Source: an uncultured Clostridia bacterium
Lineage (GTDB): Bacteria > Bacillota > Clostridia > Oscillospirales > Ruminococcaceae
Direction: 5' to 3'
DNA: 8,925 bases
Assembly: GCA_937893735.1 (NCBI GenBank)
Contig: CALBGD010000200.1
Span: forward strand, 1 to 8,925
In this document: positions 5,878 through 8,925 of the stretch, one piece after another
Layout of the letters: each line of letters begins with the position of its first letter
Position numbering within the stretch: the stretch's first letter is position 1
The notes under the pieces: model-generated
Databases searched by the model: none
What the model saw: the letters and a program-made list of their open reading frames with translations, nothing else
What the model was told of the DNA's origin: nothing
Made by a program: the position numbers and the translations under genes

Positions 5878-6427
5878 GAAACAGACCCCCGGCATTGCCT
5901 ATATCGTGTCCCTGTGCGGCATAATGAGCGGACTTGCGCTTGCCCTGATGTTCTGCCTTGGAATGATCCCCGGCTTCGAGTATGTCAGCCCGGCAGTCGC
6001 CGGAGTGCTGATATGGGTGATAAGGGAGCGGCTCGGTGTAAGGTACGGTCTGGTGAGCTACGCGGCAGTCGGGCTCCTTACAATGCTGTTCACCGCGAAT
6101 TACGAGGCGAGCATGATGTTTGTTTTCCTGCTCGGCTGGTACCCGATAGTCCGGCAGTACCTTGTGAAAATAAAGGTGTTTGCGCTGCGCTGGGCCGCGA
6201 AGCTCGGAATATACGCCGCAGCGGCGGTTTCGTGCTATTTTGTGCTGATTTACCTGTTCGGTATGTCTCAGCTCCTTGAGGATATGGGCGAATTCGGAAA
6301 GTACGGACAGTGGGTGCTGCTCGGATTCGGGGCAGTGGCATTCGTGCTTTACGATATCTTTCTAGGGCTGTTTTACCCGTTCTATGAAAAGGTGCTGAAA
6401 CCCAAGATTTCCAAAAGAATGAAATGA
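5870..6427 (+). CDS. Small multi-span membrane protein, function unknown
   Basis: The product is 185 residues and almost wholly membrane-embedded. About six hydrophobic segments are visible: roughly 9-33, 39-52, 58-75, 79-94, 109-130 and 146-169. Short charged loops (RERLGVRYG at 52-60, KIKVF at 100-104) separate them, and the C-terminus is basic (KPKISKRMK), probably cytoplasmic. Size and topology resemble substrate-binding S components of ECF vitamin transporters, and I recall similar uncharacterised proteins in Clostridia, but I see no diagnostic motif. It starts inside the end of tyrA (eight-base overlap, AAGGCGCTG upstream as a modest ribosome binding site). It ends 21 bases before pepF, so it is translated as part of that operon. 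Substrate and role cannot be assigned. An ECF-like uptake component or an envelope protein are the alternatives. Confidence 0.8.
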   Translation: MAEKQTPGIAYIVSLCGIMSGLALALMFCLGMIPGFEYVSPAVAGVLIWVIRERLGVRYGLVSYAAVGLLTMLFTANYEASMMFVFLLGWYPIVRQYLVKIKVFALRWAAKLGIYAAAAVSCYFVLIYLFGMSQLLEDMGEFGKYGQWVLLGFGAVAFVLYDIFLGLFYPFYEKVLKPKISKRMK

Positions 6428-6448
6428 TTTTTAGATAGGAGTTTGTAT

Positions 6449-8245
6449 ATGTCAGAAAGAATCCCCCAGAGAAAAGACATTCCCGCAGAGGATAAGTGGG
6501 CAATCGAGGACATCTATCCCACCGACGAGGCATGGGAGCAGGATTTCGCCAAGGCTAAGGGCTTTGCTGAAATCGTATCCGGATATAAGGGGCAGCTCTG
6601 CACTGATTCCGCAAAGCTGCTGGAATATCTCAAAACAGACGACGACATGACCGTCGTGCTGGAGTCCCTGATAAACTACGCCCAGCGCAAGAATGACGAG
6701 GACACCCGCGAATCCAAGTATCAGGATATGGTGAGCCGTCTTGAAATGCTGTTTGTTGAGATATCCGGAGCCTCCGCGTTCGTTACGCCGGAGATACTTT
6801 CGATAGACGACGAAACCATGGAGCGCTTCTTTAAGGAGCAGCCTGGAATGGAGCTCTACCGCCTGTGTATCGACAGAGTACGCCGCAGAAAGGCGCACAT
6901 TCTCTCCGAGGCTGAGGAGCGCATAATGGCGCTCACCGGTGAGATGACAGGTTCTCCGGATACTATATTCTCCATGTTCAACGACGCAGACCTGAAGTTC
7001 CCGGACGCGACCGACAAGGACGGAAATAAGCATCAGGTGACCCACGGAAGCTATATCCCGCTCATGCACTCCACCGACCGTGAGCTGAGAAAATCCGCAT
7101 TCGAAAGCCTTTACGGAGTATACGAGGGCTTCAAGAATACCTCTGCGGCTGTGCTGGCTTCCCAGGTAAAGTGCCTGACATTCCGCGCAAGGGCGAGGAA
7201 GTACGATAACTCCTTACAGGCGGCGCTTGACGGCAACGAAGTCCCGGTAGAGGTTTACAAGCAGCTCATCGAGGCAGTCCATGAGAATATGCACTATATG
7301 TACAAGTATGTGAAGCTCCGCAAGAAGCTGCTCGGCGTTGACGAGCTGCACGCATACGACCTGTACGCGCCTATCGTCAGCGATATCGAGGTCAAGATAC
7401 CGTTCGAGCAGGCAAAGCAGGAGGTCTACGACTCCCTTGCGCCGATGGGCGAGGACTACCGCGCTATCTTCAAGGAGGGCATAGACAACCGCTGGATAGA
7501 CGTTTACGAGAACGAGGGAAAGCGCAGCGGCGCTTATTCCGCCGGAGCCAGAGTTCACCCCTATGTCCTGCTGAACCACAAGGACACGCTGGACAGCGAG
7601 TTCACGCTGGCTCATGAGATGGGTCACGCTATCCACTCTTATCTGTCCAACAAGAACCAGCCGGTGGTATATGCGGATTATGTGATTTTCGTTGCCGAGG
7701 TGGCTTCTACCTGCAATGAGAGCCTGCTCATGCAGCACCTGCTCAAGACCACGACCGACAAGAAGCGCCGTGCTTACCTCATAAATTATTTTCTGGAGCA
7801 GTTCCGTACCACGCTTTACCGCCAGACAATGTTCGCTGAGTTCGAGCTGAAAATCAACGAGATGTCCGAAAACGGCGAGAGCCTGACCGCTGACGTCCTC
7901 TGTGAGCTTTACAGAAAGCTGAATCTGCTCTACTACGGCGAGGATATAATCATCGACCACGAGCTTGATATGGAGTGGGCGCGTATTCCGCACTTCTATT
8001 ACAATTACTATGTTTATCAGTACGCAACCGGATTCTCTGCGGCGATCGCGCTGAGCCAGCGTATTCTTAACGAGGGCGTTCCCACTGTTAAGGATTATAT
8101 CGGATTCCTGAGCGGCGGCTGCTCCAAGGATCCCATTTCGCTGCTTAAGGGCGCGGGAGTCGATATGACCTCCACGAAGCCCGTAACTGACGCGCTGAAG
8201 CTGTTCGGCGAGCTCATCGACGAGATGGAAGAACTTATGAAATGA
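6449..8245 (+). CDS. pepF: Oligoendopeptidase F (M3 family zinc metallopeptidase)
   Basis: Cytoplasmic zinc peptidase that cuts medium-length oligopeptides; its roles are peptide nutrition and clearance of degradation products. At 598 residues it has the standard PepF length. The N-terminal helical region (about 20-200) is followed by the catalytic domain. The run KRSGAYSAGARVHPY (358-372) precedes the zinc site HEMGH (389-393), with the third ligand probably E417 in VAEVAST. The substrate-binding Tyr/His cluster PHFYYNYYVYQYATGF (514-529) is intact. The ATG at 6449 is preferred because AGGAG (6437-6441) is seven bases upstream; a TTG two codons earlier is too close to that site. It lies 21 bases after the membrane protein gene and 10 bases before the next gene, so it belongs to the operon. 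No signal peptide is seen. Confidence 0.95.
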   Translation: MSERIPQRKDIPAEDKWAIEDIYPTDEAWEQDFAKAKGFAEIVSGYKGQLCTDSAKLLEYLKTDDDMTVVLESLINYAQRKNDEDTRESKYQDMVSRLEMLFVEISGASAFVTPEILSIDDETMERFFKEQPGMELYRLCIDRVRRRKAHILSEAEERIMALTGEMTGSPDTIFSMFNDADLKFPDATDKDGNKHQVTHGSYIPLMHSTDRELRKSAFESLYGVYEGFKNTSAAVLASQVKCLTFRARARKYDNSLQAALDGNEVPVEVYKQLIEAVHENMHYMYKYVKLRKKLLGVDELHAYDLYAPIVSDIEVKIPFEQAKQEVYDSLAPMGEDYRAIFKEGIDNRWIDVYENEGKRSGAYSAGARVHPYVLLNHKDTLDSEFTLAHEMGHAIHSYLSNKNQPVVYADYVIFVAEVASTCNESLLMQHLLKTTTDKKRRAYLINYFLEQFRTTLYRQTMFAEFELKINEMSENGESLTADVLCELYRKLNLLYYGEDIIIDHELDMEWARIPHFYYNYYVYQYATGFSAAIALSQRILNEGVPTVKDYIGFLSGGCSKDPISLLKGAGVDMTSTKPVTDALKLFGELIDEMEELMK

Positions 8246-8255
8246 TGGAGGCGCA

Positions 8256-8925
8256 ATGCAAACCGCTCTGAACGAAATTTATAGGCCTTATCTGGCTATG
8301 CTTTCGGGAGAAAATCCTCTGGTGTGCCTTGATAACCGCTTCTGCTGCGTGTTCTCTCCGGACGGAAAGTTCCGACCGGGCGAAAGCCTGCTTGGGTATA
8401 TCCGCGGGACAGTTCCAGAACCCCTCGGGAGGGTTATGGAGTTTTCGTTGTATAAGGACGACAAGTTTTCCTGCTGCCGAATCTATCCGATAAAGAACGA
8501 TATCGGCGAAAGCGTGGCATACATCTGCGAGCTTATCTCCGCAGAATCTGCGCGTCACATCGGGGAGCTCACTGACAGCCCGTCGGACATACTTGCGCTG
8601 TACAACGCAGTGGAGATGAACATTTCCGCAGTGTGGACAAGCTCCGCACGGCTGCGCGTCGGGCTTTCAGAGAGCCGCGATTATGCAAAGCTGTCTGAGG
8701 TCCTCGCGATCGAGGGCGCAATGTCGAATATATCGGCAGTCTGCGGGAACGCGTTTGAATACGCGAATATGCTTTACCAGAACCAGAACAGCACCGTTAT
8801 CGACGCGGGCGAGCTGGTCATGAATCTTGCGGAACGGTGCAATGCGGCGCTTGCAAAATGCGGCAGGCGGATAGAGGTGCTGACAGAGCCGCTTGACCTT
8901 AGGATCTACGCCGACAGCCGCAGAG
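8256..8925 (+). CDS. Histidine-kinase-like signalling protein, 3' end missing, phosphoacceptor His apparently absent
   Basis: Open to the right edge, with 223 codons present. The first ~98 residues (MQTALNEIYRPYLAMLSG...) form a soluble sensor-like domain that could be PAS-like. Residues about 104-175 look helical and occupy the place of a kinase dimerisation domain. NSTVIDAGELVMNLAERCN (178-196) and RIYADSRR (216-223) match the entry of a HATPase domain as seen just before the N box. No HExxTP-like motif is found; VEMNISAV (119-126) sits where it would be, and the only His (H101) lies before the helices. Cysteines are frequent (C24, C30, C31, C73, C74, C91, C163, C195, C202). No membrane span is seen. 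TGGAGG (8246-8251) lies four bases before the ATG, and the gene starts 10 bases after pepF, so it is cotranscribed. It could be a degenerate kinase, an anti-sigma/phosphatase type ATPase, or a kinase of an unfamiliar class. Confidence 0.68.
   Translation, partial: MQTALNEIYRPYLAMLSGENPLVCLDNRFCCVFSPDGKFRPGESLLGYIRGTVPEPLGRVMEFSLYKDDKFSCCRIYPIKNDIGESVAYICELISAESARHIGELTDSPSDILALYNAVEMNISAVWTSSARLRVGLSESRDYAKLSEVLAIEGAMSNISAVCGNAFEYANMLYQNQNSTVIDAGELVMNLAERCNAALAKCGRRIEVLTEPLDLRIYADSRR

Noticed and set aside
7214..7993. Open frame of 259 codons antisense to pepF
   Set aside because: It is antisense to the intact catalytic domain of pepF, has no plausible ribosome binding site and no recognisable motif.
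1..8925. CRISPR array, mobile element, tRNA/rRNA or defence island
   Set aside because: No regularly spaced repeats, transposase or integrase motifs, terminal inverted repeats or cloverleaf-like sequences were seen. Gene content is housekeeping and regulatory.

Overview
The window looks like ordinary chromosomal housekeeping and regulatory DNA from an anaerobic, fermentative Gram-positive of the class Clostridia. A Ruminococcaceae/Oscillospiraceae-type gut bacterium is the best guess. The reasons are the moderately GC-rich coding DNA, strong AGGAGG-type ribosome binding sites, low-GC promoters with an extended -10, an LdhA-type D-lactate dehydrogenase, a VanR-like response regulator with a multi-membrane-span kinase, and a Firmicutes-type oligoendopeptidase F. 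The genus is an inference and cannot be fixed from the sequence alone.

Layout. From 1 to 696 on the minus strand is the N-terminal two thirds of a fermentative D-lactate dehydrogenase, cut by the left edge. A 148-bp divergent control region (697-844) separates it from a two-component operon on the plus strand: an OmpR/PhoB-type response regulator (845-1561) and a six-span sensor histidine kinase (1518-3608) that starts at a TTG inside the regulator gene. The divergent region carries four tandem (G/T)T(A/C)AG units spaced 11, 11 and 12 bp. This is the pattern expected of an OmpR/PhoB-family operator, and the regulator could act on itself and perhaps on ldhA.

A hairpin closes the kinase gene. 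The next intergenic region (3609-3857) contains two strong dyad-symmetric sites and a good sigma-A promoter for a DHH/DHHA1 phosphoesterase of the nanoRNase/pAp-phosphatase type (3858-4895). That gene ends in a rho-independent terminator. A second promoter, with the same 12-bp -10 core as the first, follows at once and drives a compact operon: tyrA-like prephenate dehydrogenase (5014-5877), a small six-span membrane protein of unknown function (5870-6427), oligoendopeptidase F (6449-8245), and a histidine-kinase-like protein running off the right edge (8256-8925). The last of these seems to lack the phosphoacceptor histidine.

How they work together. The left part pairs fermentation (NADH re-oxidation by D-lactate formation) with an envelope-sensing two-component system. 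The right part groups tyrosine biosynthesis, peptide breakdown and an unusual signalling protein under one promoter. I see no mobile element, CRISPR array, RNA gene or defence system. The items most worth a second look are the tandem operator, the inverted repeats upstream of the DHH gene, and the histidine-less kinase-like protein at the right edge.
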